This document shows positions 34,620-46,531 of a stretch of 64,000 nucleotides of DNA, in pieces; position 1 is the stretch's first letter; each line of letters begins with the position of its first letter. The DNA is from Arctopsyche grandis (Eukaryota > Arthropoda > Insecta > Trichoptera > Hydropsychidae), in NCBI RefSeq assembly GCF_051622035.1, contig NC_135366.1, positions 9,145,001-9,209,000 on the forward strand, written 5' to 3'. The notes beneath the pieces were generated by a model that did no database searches, had not been told where the DNA came from, and saw only the letters and a program-made list of their open reading frames with translations. The position numbers and the translations under genes are program-made.

Positions 34620-35620
34620 AAATTTAACCTCGTCGAATCCGAGGGGGGCATTTAAAGATTCAGCGTTGATTTGACACACAAAGCGCAAGAGCAATCTGTC
34701 GATGCGTAAAGCATAACGAAGAGGCGTTATGCGCACGCGCACAATATGCATCGTTTCGCTCGCCTAATGAAGCCCTCCTCGACGGTCATTTGTGCATAAT
34801 TGCATCTTGCACAACCGACGGTGGCCTATTCACGTACCGATCACCGTGAAAGTGTTGCAAATGACCGCTAATCGAGACCGGGTGTGCACGGGTCGTTCCC
34901 GCTCCGGTGGGCCCGCACGCAATGTTGACAATCACTGCCTCTTAAATTTCGACCACATAAATATGTATGTACATGCACACCAGAGATCCAAATAACGGAG
35001 CTAATTTTTAATTCAAAATTTACCTCAAACTCTCCGTCGGGTCTTTGAGTAGTGTAATTTTTCCTCCCCGTACACCCCCACCTTTCTCATTCTTCCATTA
35101 TTTATTGCGTTTAATTAATAAAATTTAGAGTTATCTCGTACATACCTACTAAATATAAAACTGGTAGCCTCACACTGCTATTCTAATAATTTAATAACTC
35201 GCTGCTTATTTAATCCAATTTGTTCATGTCTAGATTAGTATCTCGCTCACGGAGCGACGCCAGGGGCGGTGCGCGGTACAAAATCGAAAATTAATTTTTA
35301 TCTCTCAGTTGTCGTTCGATCGATCGATAATGAGCCGGCGGCGAATTGAGCGTTTCTGAACTGTGTCCTATAATATATCACACGTTTTGTTTTGACAATG
35401 GGAAATTTAATACTACTTTTAAATGTGACGGCGTGGTGTGCCACTGTGTGAAACTAACTCCGGTAGCCGAACGGATGATGTTAAATGTCCGTGTTCTTAG
35501 GGAGTCACGAGAGGCACGAGATTCGATGTTTGCCGTTGTGCGACAAAGACGAAAGAGGTAGTTGGATTTGATGTCGTTGTTTTCTGATGATATCTCCGAA
35601 AGACCCACCTAACGCGAACA
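34620..35620. other. GC-richer non-repeat islands
   Basis: Two GC-richer blocks (about 34620-34960 and 35220-35540) match no repeat family here. ORFs of 67-76 codons overlap on both strands with no known domain. They may be host regulatory elements or untranslated exons. Confidence 0.3.
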
Positions 35621-36570
35621 CAAAAAAAAAGTACATTCATATTAAAATACAACAGAACATAAGATAGCGTCAAGAAATATATGAGGAATTAATCATGTTT
35701 TCCCATATGAATTCCATTTTTTTTTTAAATAATTAACACACGAAAACACTTCATGAAGAATGGACACTATTCTTAAAAAAAATGCAATATTTGTCTTTTT
35801 TTAATCAAATGTTAATTAATATGTAAATAAAAACACATCAAACTTGAAAAATCTCTATAATTGAAATCCAGGCAATTAAATTAAATTTCAAGGATTTTGC
35901 TCATTTTTATTTATCATAAAAAGCTTTTTATTAACTACCATAAAATTCTTGCCCGTCAAAAATTGCTGATCTGATTTTGAACCACTTCCACTCTTCAAAC
36001 CGCTTTGGTATTTTACCGACATACGGGGGTGTCCTAACATTGAAGTAAGTGAATCTCTCTGACATGAAGCTAGAGGAGTTTAATCACTAGCGAACTCATT
36101 TAAACTTGCATCCAAATCTTGTGTCAGATCAAAGTGATGACAGCTAGCTATCCAAACGGAGCTTTCTTCTGCACCTACTGCAACTCAAATGCTAAAAACT
36201 TGAACAGTGGTAACAGTCACTTTTTTCCACTCTCATTTATTGATGACTACTTTTATGATCAATTTTTAGTTTTACAAAAATCCGTTGAGCTAATCAATTG
36301 CAATTATTTAAGTTTATTTTATCATCGTGTATCGATAATTAAATAGTGTAACATTGTAACTTTTAAATTAAAATTTCCAACAAGACCATATATGTATGTA
36401 CCTATGTATATATATATGTACATATATGAACCTATGTATGTAGAATTAAAAACATCTCTCTTTTAGTGGGAATCGTTTTAAATATTGCGAATTCGATTGC
36501 GTTAATTTGTTTTTTGGCTATAAATTCCAAACATTTTATAAAAAAATCTTTTTTATAGTGACTTGTCTTT
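35620..36570. other. AT-rich non-coding DNA
   Basis: No gene or defined repeat seen apart from a short TATG-rich run near 36390-36440. Confidence 0.45.
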
Positions 36571-37200
36571 GTTTTATTTATTTATTTATTTATATAACAA
36601 ACTGCTAATATGTACATAACACAAAATAACAACAAAAAATTATAAATCATCTTCCACAAAGGTATCCATTAACACCCTTAAAGAAAGCATCAATGTTATT
36701 AGAACTTCTAATGCTTTCAGGAAGGGCATTATACATTTGAACACCTCTGTGAAAAACACCTCCTGCAGTTTTAGCTTTCTTAACTCTACCTATAATTAAT
36801 TTATTCCTATTTCTCGTTTTATAATTATGTATCTCTCTATTCCTAACTATATGATTATAAAAATATTTGGGTAATAGATCCTTATCTAGCTTATATATAG
36901 ACTTTAAAGTGCTTACTTTAAAGACTATTTCTAATGTCCAACCATTTCAATTCATCTAACATACTTCTTACATTATTACGCTTCCTCACATTCAAAATTG
37001 CACGCATTGCTCTATTCTGCACTTTCCGCAGTTTATCAATACACAAACCACTAAATAGATTGAGCACTGTAGCACAGTATACAGTATGAGGCCGTACAAT
37101 ACAATTATATATCAATATTTTACTTTTTATACTTAATAAATTTCTTAACCTACAAAGTACACCAACTTTTTTTGCCATTTTTTTAATAATATAATCTGAT
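36571..37200 (-). mobile_element. LINE 3' end, CR1/Jockey-group, decayed
   Basis: On the minus strand this is a 5'-truncated LINE ending in a (TAAA)n tail (36571-36594). The coding part gives the region after the RT palm: MAKKVGVLCRLRNLL, then IVRPHTVYCATVLN, KLRKVQNRAMRAIL and KWLDIRNSL. After a stop near 36916, the frame continues as STLKSIYKLDKDLLPKYFYN to a final stop at 36647-36649. The tail type suggests a CR1-like clade. Confidence 0.8.
36647..37178 (-). pseudogene. reverse-transcriptase C-terminus with internal stop
   Basis: Coding remnant of the LINE above. Two adjoining open segments are separated by an in-frame stop or small indel near 36916. The catalytic RT motifs lie upstream and are missing. 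It is not expected to be functional. Confidence 0.75.
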
Positions 37201-37518
37201 TTTTTTAATAATAATATAATTTTCCTACATTTACGTCACGTATCCTTTATTTTTCACACGTAGTGTGAAAAAGAAAAATTTGTAGGCGTTTAAACAATTA
37301 AAATCTGACAAAGTGACGGAAAGGTAAATAATACGGCAACTTTAACAAAATGTTCAAAATTGTAGCATTTTTTAAACTTGTTTATTGCGATTATTTTTCA
37401 CCGTCGTACTGGCGGATTTGATTTGAATATACATATGTATTTTTGACCAAACCGCGCAAAATGGCAAAGATTCAAAACGATCGAAAGAATGTAGGATATC
37501 AAATCCAAATGTTGTCAG
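37111..37518. repeat. local duplication, left copy
   Basis: This 408-bp segment includes the 5' edge of the LINE at 36571-37200 plus flanking DNA. It recurs in direct orientation at 38057-38422 with small indels and mismatches. Shared blocks include CATTTACGTCACGTATCCTT and AATCTGACAAAGTGACGGAA. The left copy has extra sequence near 37247-37280. Confidence 0.85.
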
Positions 37519-37680
37519 TAGGGATCCCAAATATTCGTCTTCGACTATTCGAATATCGCATAGTAAATCAAGAGCAATTCGAATATGCGATATTCGACTT
37601 CAACCATTCGAATATCGCATAGTAAATCAAGAGCAATTCGAATATTCGAATATATTCGAAAATTTAAAAAAAGGTAATTA
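37519..37680. repeat. ATTCGAATA-rich tandem segment
   Basis: The block ATTCGAATATCGCATAG followed by TAAATCAAGAGCAATTCGAAT occurs twice, about 64 bp apart (37550 and 37608). ATTCGAATA-rich sequence occurs near the ends of many animal hAT elements, so this may be a degenerate hAT end starting at CAGTAGGGATCCC (37516). The identification is weak. Confidence 0.45.
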
Positions 37681-38056
37681 CATATAAACCAAGCATAAAT
37701 TTGAATGAATCGTCTTATTATAGTTGCAATTGAATTCCAACTAGTTTTTATAGCCAATAATAATTTCAATTTTTTATTTTCTTTTTTCATTATGATTTCT
37801 TGTAAAAATGTATATTTCGCCGGTGACTTCTTAAATATTCGTATTATTTTTCTGATGTTTTCTAAAATTTCGTAGAGATTACTATCGATCTAAAAGTGAT
37901 TTTCTTCAAACATTTCCGTATTTATGTAATTAATAAAAATCTTCTTCATTATCTTCATTTTTATCACAATTATCCCCATTATACATATATGTATTTCATT
38001 TTCTTCATAATCTTCTTTATAATTATTCGAATAGTTGATGAAATATATATATATAT

Positions 38057-38422
38057 ATCAATATTTTACTTTTTATACTTAATAAATTTCTGAACCTACA
38101 AAGTACGCGAACTTTTTTTGCCATTTTTTTAATAATATAATCTGATTTTTTTAATAATATAATATTCCTACATTTACGTCACGTATCCTTTATATTATAG
38201 GCGTTTAAACAATTAAAATCTGACAAAGTGACGGAAAGGTAAATAAATACGGCAACTTTAACAAGATATTGTTAAAGTTGCCATTGTCTATTATGATTAT
38301 TTTTCACCATCACTGGCGGATTTGATTTGAATATACATATGTATTGTTGACCAAACCGCGCAAAATGGCAAAGATTCAAAACGATCGAAAGAATGTAGGA
38401 TATCGAATCCAAATGTTGTCAG
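38057..38422. repeat. local duplication, right copy
   Basis: Second copy of 37111-37518 in direct orientation. It is shorter because of internal deletions. A 13-base palindrome, AACAATATCTTGTT, replaces the sequence near its middle (38268-38281, one mismatch). Confidence 0.8.
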
Positions 38423-38639
38423 ACGAACGAGCGAAGGAAAACATAGAATAGGCTCGTAAAAAATGACATGTGTCACCTTTTTGCAAAAAAAACTCCTAGT
38501 AGCTAAAAACTACTCAAAATAATAAAATCAAAATCAATACATAAGATTGATGGTGATTCAAGTCAAATTTCAAATTTACTTTTTGACCCTCATATTTGAA
38601 ATTATCTTAAATTAACAAATAAGCATGTGAATAATGGAA

Positions 38640-39130
38640 GCTTGGAGAGGTCTCCATCATCCAGGCTGATAATGACAACGCTTCGAGTACACGTTCAAAT
38701 CGCGAGCAGTACACCAATTACTAAGCAAGTATTTTAAACCAATTAGCGTGGAGCAAAAACACCAGCCGATTCCCATCGAACGGCACTCGACCTGATCAAT
38801 GGACGTCTCTGCAAATAGATCAAAATAAAGATCAATTAACGATCGATTGTGAACATGGACAATCACCGATTTAGTGGATAACACAATAGCGTCATGGCAC
38901 CAGCCCGTCTCGCCCGACAGCCGGGATAACCCTTTGGCCGCCGGGCGCGCGTACCCATGAATGGACCACGGGGCTCAATGAAAAATGGAACGGCGATTAC
39001 GTGTCGCGATACATAACAAAACAAATCGCTGCACAGGGACAAGACACGACGATGTGTAGATGCGGAACCGAGATAAGTGCACAGGACACCGATATGGACC
39101 CGAAAACTGATGCGTGACAGTCCGATAGGA
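38640..39130. other. GC-richer non-repeat island
   Basis: GC and CpG rise towards 38880-39020. The longest frame (92 codons, minus) has no recognisable domain. The island ends at the target duplication of the Jockey copy that starts at 39144. Confidence 0.3.
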
Positions 39131-39143
39131 TAAGAATTCATAT

Positions 39144-40745
39144 TTTTTTTTTATGCTTTTTATTATTACTAAATTATGTTCACAATAGATCTTATATCTA
39201 TTTTAATAGCTACTGATCTACTGATCATTTTATATTTTACAATTTTAATTTAATTTTGTTAGTAATCATAATATTATATTATTCTAATGTTAATGTACAA
39301 CATAATAGAAAAAAAAGATCAAAAACCTATTTACAATTCTTATAAATGCTCATAATACATCTAAATACATAATATTTTCTAATGTCGACGATCTAAAGCA
39401 TATTTTGTTTAGGTAATCTGTGTTTATACCCGAAGGGTATAGACATTTTGTTGTAATCACCGAGACTCTTCACAAGTGTGTTAGTATGGTTATTATTAGT
39501 GATTCTGTCATAGAATCTACTGATTAGTTCATTAGTAATGTCTGTAGCTAACAGAATATTATTTATGACATGCAGTTTTTTCAAGTTAGTATATGGGTGT
39601 GTTATAAAATATTTTCAGGGATTTATTTTATTTATTTATTTAATAGTTTTGGACCATTGTGGCATTACAGGAAGAACCTAATGCGCCACAATGGCCTACA
39701 TTTGAAAAAGATATAAAAACATGATATAAAAACAAGTAAACTGTAAATAAAGGAAAAAAGCAAAAGCAGAAAACATGGTAAAATAAAATAATAAAAAAAA
39801 AAGTAACAAAAGGAAAATAATACATCATTCAGAGAGAAAAAAAAATAACAAAAGTGTAAAAATTAAAAATAAAATCCATAAATCCCATTCTTTGTTTACA
39901 CTGAGCAAAATTAAAATAGTATATAAAAATGTACAAAGGAGAAAGAAAAAATAAAATAAAATAAAACAAAATATGAATAAAAAATAAAATCACAGCGAGG
40001 CCCAAATGGAAGAGAGTAGATTAAGATTCCACACATTCATCACATTCAAATTAAGAAAGTAATGATGAGCGCAGGTTACCAGATAAATATGTTAAGATAA
40101 CATCCGATAATCTACGCTCCCCAAGGTGGAAAATATCACATTCAGGGACAGCAGCAACGATTTCATTGAGAAGTCGAATAGCTCTTGGAATAGGAGCCAT
40201 TCGAAAAAGAACTGTGCGAGCAGCAGGTACAACCATTAAATGATAGGATATGGGTATAAACCTAAAGGATAGAGATATGGGTAGTACCATATCTCTATCC
40301 TACTCCTATATCTACTATTTTGTATTGTTTGGAGCTTGGAAAGGTTAGTATTCGAGGCGTTATTCCATACGGGTGAAGCATAGGTTAATAATGGTAATAA
40401 GAGCGCACGATATAATTTTATTTTATTTTGAGTTGATAAATATTGGGTATATTGAGGATATATCCCGCATCGCCTTGCATTTCGCTGCCTTAATGTGAGG
40501 TGCCCATCTCATTCTTTTATGGAACGTTACTCCTAAATATTTTATTACTGATTGCCATTTCAGACTTTCTCCAGAGGGGATTTTCAGATCTGAACTTGGC
40601 TTATGTTTTCTAACACTAAAGAATATGGCGTCTGTTTTGGTTTGATTAATTTGAATTTTCCACTTAGTGAAGTGTTCCGTCATTGTTTTAATTGCGAATT
40701 CAAAATTTTTACGAAGAGTGTCTGGTTATTTGCTACTTGTGAAAG
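39144..40745 (-). mobile_element. Jockey-type LINE, truncated and split by another LINE
   Basis: A 10-bp target duplication, GAATTCATAT, lies at 39134-39143 and 40746-40755. Read on the minus strand, the coding part gives MTEHFTKWKIQINQTKTDA, the block IKYLGVTFHKRMRW, and TYASPVWNNASNTN. It then breaks at about 40313 and resumes at about 39621 with LKKLHVINNILLATDI, ending NML at 39393. The T-run at 39143-39152 is its poly(A) tail. A different LINE fills the gap. It is the same family as 21376 and 63520. Confidence 0.88.
39622..40313 (-). mobile_element. CR1/L2-like LINE, nested and 5'-rearranged
   Basis: On the minus strand this is the 3' end of the family at 29490-32052. It includes the last 63 codons (HLMVVPAARTVLFRMAPIP to SSLLS, stop at 40051), the 3' UTR, the same CCATTGTGGC stem-loop and a short AAAT tail. 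At its 5' edge a short piece (near 40270-40313) is inverted, and an internal stretch equal to about 31255-31415 of the long copy is missing. This pattern is typical of LINE 5' inversion during integration. Confidence 0.85.
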
Positions 40746-40854
40746 GAATTCATATCTATTTACTACATACATACATATGTACATATTTAAATATATATGA
40801 ATTCTGAATATGCATTAGATGAAATTTAAAATTTTGCGGCTTTTAAGTTGATTT

Positions 40855-41040
40855 AAGATCGAGCGACTGGCGTAGCCACACGCGTATGTGCAATTAATAA
40901 AATATTAAACGTGTATTTATTCGTGGTTAATGTGGTTTTGCGGTTGTCCGGCTCGTAACCGGACACCTGCCGGCGGGACACGGGGATTAATAAATTCGGT
41001 AGGCAAATGGACACCGAGCCCAAGGAAGCTGAGCGAAGCA
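40855..41040. other. short GC-richer island
   Basis: A small block with CCGGCGGGACACGG near its middle and no repeat match. Its frames carry no known domain. Confidence 0.25.
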
Positions 41041-41241
41041 TATTAGGTATGTATGTATGTACGTACATATACGACCAATTTATTAGTGACAACGGAAATT
41101 TATTCGGAATGCCGGAACCCCTAAATACTTTACGCGTGTATAATATCTCGGTGGAAATATGTGTCTAGTTTTTTATTATTTTTTATTCTTTACTTCATCT
41201 ACATAAATATGTATGTACATGCATACATACATACATATATA

Positions 41242-41640
41242 CTCAGTGGCGGCGTGTATGTTTAGCACCAAGTGATTATTGGGTTCGATTCCGCTATACT
41301 GCTGGTTGGACTTGGATGTTTGTGAGTCCAAGTCGATGGTTTATTATCAGAGTTTGCCAATTTTATGTTATAATTGTTGAAACGGTTCCTCAAAATTGGC
41401 AAAAAAAAAAAAATCATCCTACCTGCTGTCACAAATCTATTTACAATTTGTAAAAATTATGTACAAATCTAAAATCCATAGATGTGTCAATGGATTAATG
41501 AATTAATGGTTAATATAGTGTTCTTCAGCTTCTCGTAATACAGTGATTTATGTAATAAAAATGCTGCAATGTTTGTAATTAATTGTCTAGGAAGGGGCAC
41601 ATTGGGGTCTTCATGTCAAGCCTTCCTGGTATTTGTATAT
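41242..41640 (+). mobile_element. tRNA-headed SINE, near full length
   Basis: It begins CAGTGGCGGCGTGTATGTTT and carries a clear B box, GGGTTCGATTCC, at 41281-41292. The family blocks CAGAGTTTGCCAATTTT and GAAACGGTTCCTC follow, then an A-run and ATCATCCTACCTGCTGTCAC. The 3' stem-loop (AGGAAGG with CCTTCCT) lies at 41591-41632. It aligns along its length with 23330-23745 on the other strand. Confidence 0.8.
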
Positions 41641-41874
41641 GTATCTATGTAAAATAAAATAATATAAGAAGTATCAAAAGTTAAAATGTGTCAGATATTT
41701 CAAGCTAGAGAATTTGACTGATATATGTACATATGTACATGTGATATACATTTTTTTATACTCGGGATAGCCGATGCATCAAATTTTATATTTTCCTAAA
41801 ATGCCATTATCAGGTTGTCCCTGAGCGACATCTATGGTATTAAACTTGTACATAAATAAATTAAAAAAAACATA

Positions 41875-42128
41875 TTCAAATAGTGGTGACATAATGAGTA
41901 GGATGATTATTGATGATTTGAAGAGGAACCGTTTCAACTATGAAATTAGATAAATTGACAAACTTTGATAGGAAACGATCGATTTGGAATCACAAATATC
42001 CAAGTCTGACCAGCGGCACTACAGATAATACTCGGAATAAATTATTTTCAATTGATGTCAACCCACTGGATTAAATCCGGCAAACGCTCGGTGGTTAGCA
42101 TTTACGTAACCACCAAGCTATGCTGCTG
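41875..42128 (-). mobile_element. tRNA-headed SINE, 3'-truncated
   Basis: Read on the minus strand it starts CAGCAGCATAGCTTGGTGG, with a degenerate B box near GGATTTAATCCAG. It goes on to GAAACGGTTCCTCTTCAAAT and TATGTCACCACTATTTGAAT. The stem-loop end of the family is missing. It forms an inverted pair with the copy at 41242-41640. Confidence 0.7.
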
Positions 42129-42472
42129 AATAATGTATGTATGTATGTACATTGTTGTACTCAGTATTGATCCCTGATCACGATTTTATGTTTTTTTTTT
42201 GCTATATTCATCTATGCATTTTTAAGATACAATGAAAACTCAAATACAACAATGAAAACTCAAATACAACAATGAAAAGTAACAAAATCAAACTTAGTAT
42301 TGGTTAAGTAAATTATAGTGAAATGTTCAAATCCAAAATTTTAGTCGACCAGAAGTAGTGTCCACCCCCCCCCCCTTATACATACATACATATATCTCGT
42401 TATTTGTAATAATAATAAATTATTTTATTTCAAAAATTTGGTATTATAATTAAATTTTCAAAATTTTACATA

Positions 42473-43081
42473 CGAGGTGTGATCAAAAAATACGGTGAAT
42501 ACTTTTATTATGAACAAAGCAATAAGCTTATATCAAATTTGAACTACTTTCTTTCAAAGTACTTTCCTTGGCTAGCGATGCACCTATCCCAACGTTGATT
42601 CCATAATTGAAAGCACTTCTGGAAGGCTTCTTTCGGAAGGGCCATCAGCTGCTTCGCCGTAGCCCTCTCAGTGTTGGGAATCGTGTCCCAAAAATATAAA
42701 CCGTGCTAAAAGGAAAACGTTTTGACACCATTCCTGAGATTGAGAAGACCACGGCGGAGCAGCAGAAGGCTCTTCCGAAAGAAGCCTTCCAGAAATGCTT
42801 CCAATCATGGAATAAACGTTGGGATAAGTGCATCGCAAAGCAAGAAGAGAACATTGAAGGAGATTTAGCTCAAATCTCATATAAGCTCTCATATAAGTTT
42901 AGTTCTATTTACAAAGCTAGAGTCCAAAAAAAAAACGTTCGGCGAATCTTTAACAATGCAATGAACAATACACAGCACCCTCTGGGTCCGTTTTTTTCAA
43001 GACGGCACCTTGGTTATCCGGCCTTTACTTATTACTTTGTTCGTAATAAAATTATTCACCGTATATTTTGATCACACCTCG
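42473..43081. mobile_element. fold-back mariner derivative
   Basis: The ends are CGAGGTGTGATCAAAAAATA and the complement of CGAGGTGTGATCAAAATATA. TA flanks both sides (42471-42472 and 43082-43083), as in mariner. The two halves are inverted copies of the same mariner 3' region. The right half (plus) gives LKGKRFDTIPEIEKTT, LPKEAFQKCFQSW and NKRWDKCIAKQ. The left half (minus) gives WDTIPNTERATAKQ, LPKEAFQKCFQLW and NQRWDRCIASQGKYFE. No complete transposase or catalytic D,D(34)D domain is present. The right half holds an extra insert near 42895-43035. Confidence 0.85.
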
Positions 43082-43559
43082 TACCTTAAAAAGATAGCTG
43101 AAAAACTTCTATAAGTAAAAAGATAAATTTCAATACCAGTTGATTTATCAATGAAATTATTTTGAAAAGCTAAATTTAACAATATCATAACAAAAAAGTT
43201 TTAGTTTTCTAAAAGTTGCGGTGAATTTTTGCGGCAAAATAACAAGGCACGCTTGTCAATTACTATAAAATGATTAATGACCAATAATTATTATGACTTT
43301 TCTACGAAAAACGTCTCTTGTAGGTAGGTAGCGATAGGTAAAGATCTGGAAAATGTATGAAAATGGAAAGTTCAAAATCAATAAGTGTTGCGTTTACATA
43401 GAATTCGACGAGTTGCTACTGCATAAAATATAATAACTGTAATTAATTTCGAATATAATGAATTAATAACGCAAAAATCAATCTAACGGTGAATTTTAAT
43501 AGAATTTTTCCACTGTCAGGACAGGACAGTCTTTCTTTCCATTAAATTCTTTGCTTTCC

Positions 43560-43910
43560 AGCATCACCTTAAGAGTTGCGACAGGAAGCGCGTCGGTCAC
43601 GGAGACCAGAAGCGCGTCCTCGTGTGTTTATTTGATCGGCTGATATTCAATCACCGGCCGGGGGCAGAGACCACACACTGCGGTGAAGGGGGGCGCGGGG
43701 GGCGCAGCCGCGGGGGGCGCCGGCTCATAACTCGGGCGCCGCGGGGGGCGACACTGCGTCGAGGTACAACACACCCATACCTTCTGGCCAGACACACGTA
43801 CACGAGTACATCCTACCATACACATACGACACTATATAAGTCTACTACATACGCAGTAATTAAACCAGCGATGGTTACATGGATTCCACAGAATCCATCT
43901 ACGTAACAAT
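43560..43910. other. very GC-rich island
   Basis: GGGGGGCGC-type runs at 43685-43750 make this the most GC-rich non-minisatellite stretch here. Frames on both strands are open only because of composition. It is a candidate CpG-rich regulatory element. Confidence 0.3.
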
Positions 43911-44139
43911 TGATACCAATTCTAAATTCATATTGCGAAAAATTAGTACATGCATATGTATGTAAATGGGTACTAATGCAAAAAAAATATCGAAATCTTA
44001 TCAGTAGAGATTTCTCACAGTATATACATACATATGTATGTCGGTTTTCGCATGGTAAAAAGTTTTATTATTGATCGTCTTGATATTAGTTTCGTATTAA
44101 ACAAATTTTATTTTAAATTGACTTATTTATTATAAATAC

Positions 44140-44592
44140 ACTAGTGTTGTACCCTATGACATATCATCGCATGGGTGTTGGCATATTAAGTTATTAAATA
44201 AAATAAAAAAATTCGTCGTTCATGTTTTCGATACCTATGCGGTCGATTTTTTTCAAATATCTACCTTTTAAATATAATAAATTGTTTAATATGAAAAAAA
44301 AAGGTAAAAACTACCTACCTACCTATATGTAAACAACATAAAACACAAATAGAAAAATTAATTAATTAAATAAATTTTTAATAGATGGCGATAAATTCTC
44401 TGCCAAGTGGTAACATTGGTAGCGATCAGTATATATAGAAGTTTTTTTTTGTTATTATTTTCATATATACGTTTTGGCAGTGGTTTAGTTGTGACGTAAA
44501 TATGTATGTTGAATCGAAACGACTATTATAGTACGGCGAGCGTTATCTCAGACAGACACACATACGGAATAGTGATATTATATACATATATT
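44140..44592 (+). repeat. interspersed repeat family B
   Basis: It starts ACTAGTGTTGTACCCTATGA and keeps the block order of 12720-13220: GATCAGTATATATAGAAGTT, ATACGTTTTGGCAGTGGTTT, AATCGAAACGACTATTATAG, then GCGTTATCTCAGACAGACAC and a TATA-rich end. Non-coding. Confidence 0.75.
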
Positions 44593-45159
44593 ATGTCAAT
44601 GTATGTACATATGTATATGTATGTCAGTTGTATTATATAATGTATCGATTCTTAATCTGTCTAGCACATTCGCCGCTTTGGAGCAATCTGTAAGGTGACT
44701 TGTATGCATGATTAATTGAAAAATGAAATTCTTCTGGTCATCTACAATATTTGATTAAATACCAATTGTATAGGCCAATTTTTACATTTTATACATTTCT
44801 AACAAAGTTTGTTGACTAATAGTAATCGAGATTTAAAGTTCGCTTATTGTCAAGCTAACTGAAACATATGATAGCATTTATGTTAAATAATGCAGAATGC
44901 TTAAAAACACTACCTTTTCCATTTTGAAAATAAGGTCAAAATATCAACTTTTTAATTAGATACTGAATAAACATGTTTATGAATTGGTGTAAAAGCGAAG
45001 TGACAACATTCTAAAACTTGATTTACACTTAAAATCAGTACACATGTAGTGATATCAGCCTGAAGAGCACTTTAAAAGACATTGACCCAATTTTTTTTAT
45101 TATTCACCTTTATACCTTATACAATGTTTTAAAATAATAAAAAGCAGTGGCGCAGTGTC

Positions 45160-45450
45160 CCCGCGAAAGCGTGGGCGCAAGAAAATAATATGGTAAGGTG
45201 GGGTCGGAAACGGAGGCGGGCGAGCCGGCGTGACTTATCAGTGGGGACCGGCCGGTCGCTCGGGGGGGCCAAACCACAGCTCGCAAACCACACGCGGACC
45301 ACACTTTGAGAGTCGCTGCCGATGAATGAATTCGCCTCTTGAACTACGTACGGACAGATAGCCCGCCTGCCTGACCGGCGGACAATCCGGAATCGTAATT
45401 GAAAGATTAATTCGCTATTGTTGTTGCACAGCGTCAATCTGATTAACACT
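45160..45450. other. GC-richer non-repeat island
   Basis: High GC near 45200-45390, with no repeat match and no domain in its 64- and 110-codon frames. It is a candidate regulatory or untranslated exon region. Confidence 0.3.
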
Positions 45451-45542
45451 GTAGTGAGCACATTAGAGGGTTAACACTTTTTCATACGAAATTATATCAC
45501 CAGATAAAAATCCAATTATACGTATATGTACATATGTATAAA

Positions 45543-45900
45543 CATACCAATCATGAAGTTTCTGGTTACATTTTACCATAGATTACATTTTATCATGAGA
45601 AAATAATGTTACAATATAAATCCTCAAAAATAGCATTAACTCAATTGTCAATGAAAATTCTCTAAAAAATCCATTTTGAAAATTTCCTACACAAAAAATC
45701 TGGTGTCCAATTCCCAAAAACTGACACTATGAATATTTGGTGGAAAGCACGGTTTTTCTTTTATGTAACTAAATTTTAATTCAATTAAATAACTAAATAT
45801 TCTATATAACCCATAGAAGCTATTCAAATAATACTTAAAAGACATATTAAAATGAAAAATTGTATTTTTCAGTTATTTTTCAAATTTACCTCTTGTATAT
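45543..45900. repeat. 350-bp direct repeat, left copy
   Basis: It begins CATACCAATCATGAA and ends AAATTTACCTCTTGTAT. It matches 46826-47172 in the same order with scattered mismatches and small indels. It is followed at 45908 by GTCACAGTGAAATTAT, the end of MITE family D. The right copy is preceded directly by a whole family D element. Confidence 0.85.
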
Positions 45901-46007
45901 GTACTATATGTCACAGTGAAATTATTTGTTAATTTTTTGTTATAACTTTGTTAATTGTTATATCTTAATAGTTGAGTTGGTAGAAGAGTGAATGAAAGGT
46001 AGGCAAA

Positions 46008-46165
46008 ATAAGTACTAGAATGTAATGTAAAAGGGTAAAAGTAAGAACGTAGGGTAGATGGCTAGACAGAATTAGGAAAATATGCAGAGTGTTTTGGAGA
46101 GGCCTTCATCCAGCAGTGGATGATGAATGACTGTAGATGATGATGATGATGAATAGTTGACTTAA
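46008..46165 (+). mobile_element. RTE-clade LINE, 3' end fragment
   Basis: It includes GGGTAGATGGCTAGACAGAA, CCAGCAGTGGATGATGAATG and a GATGATGATGATGATG tail, matching the ends of the RTE copies at 5536, 19568 and 57351. Only the last part remains, with broken frames. Confidence 0.75.
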
Positions 46166-46531
46166 AGGAAAAAATGTGTTGAAAAAAGTATATTTTTGAC
46201 TTTTAAAATTCGCTAGATTAATTAATTCTACAAATTTTTAACCAATAAAATCACATTCAATAGGAACAACATCCGACTATTGATTTAAATGTTCAATTAT
46301 GGCACAGCTATTATTAGATTTAGAGTTAAAGACTGCGAAAGCCAAAATTTTGTAAAAATTGCGCATTTTTTTAACGCTCAGTCTCGTGAACGAGGAAAAA
46401 TCAACAAAAATCTTTATCATATACAAATTAAGTGGGTTAAACTTAGTAAGTATTGATTGGTCTTCGCTCCGATAAGTAAAAAACGTGATTTTTTTGTATG
46501 TAATTGCTCATATGTTAATTTCATTGTATAA

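Noticed and set aside
41245..41300. Possible tRNA gene on the plus strand
   Set aside because: The perfect B box is the SINE head; the rest follows the SINE family and not a tRNA.
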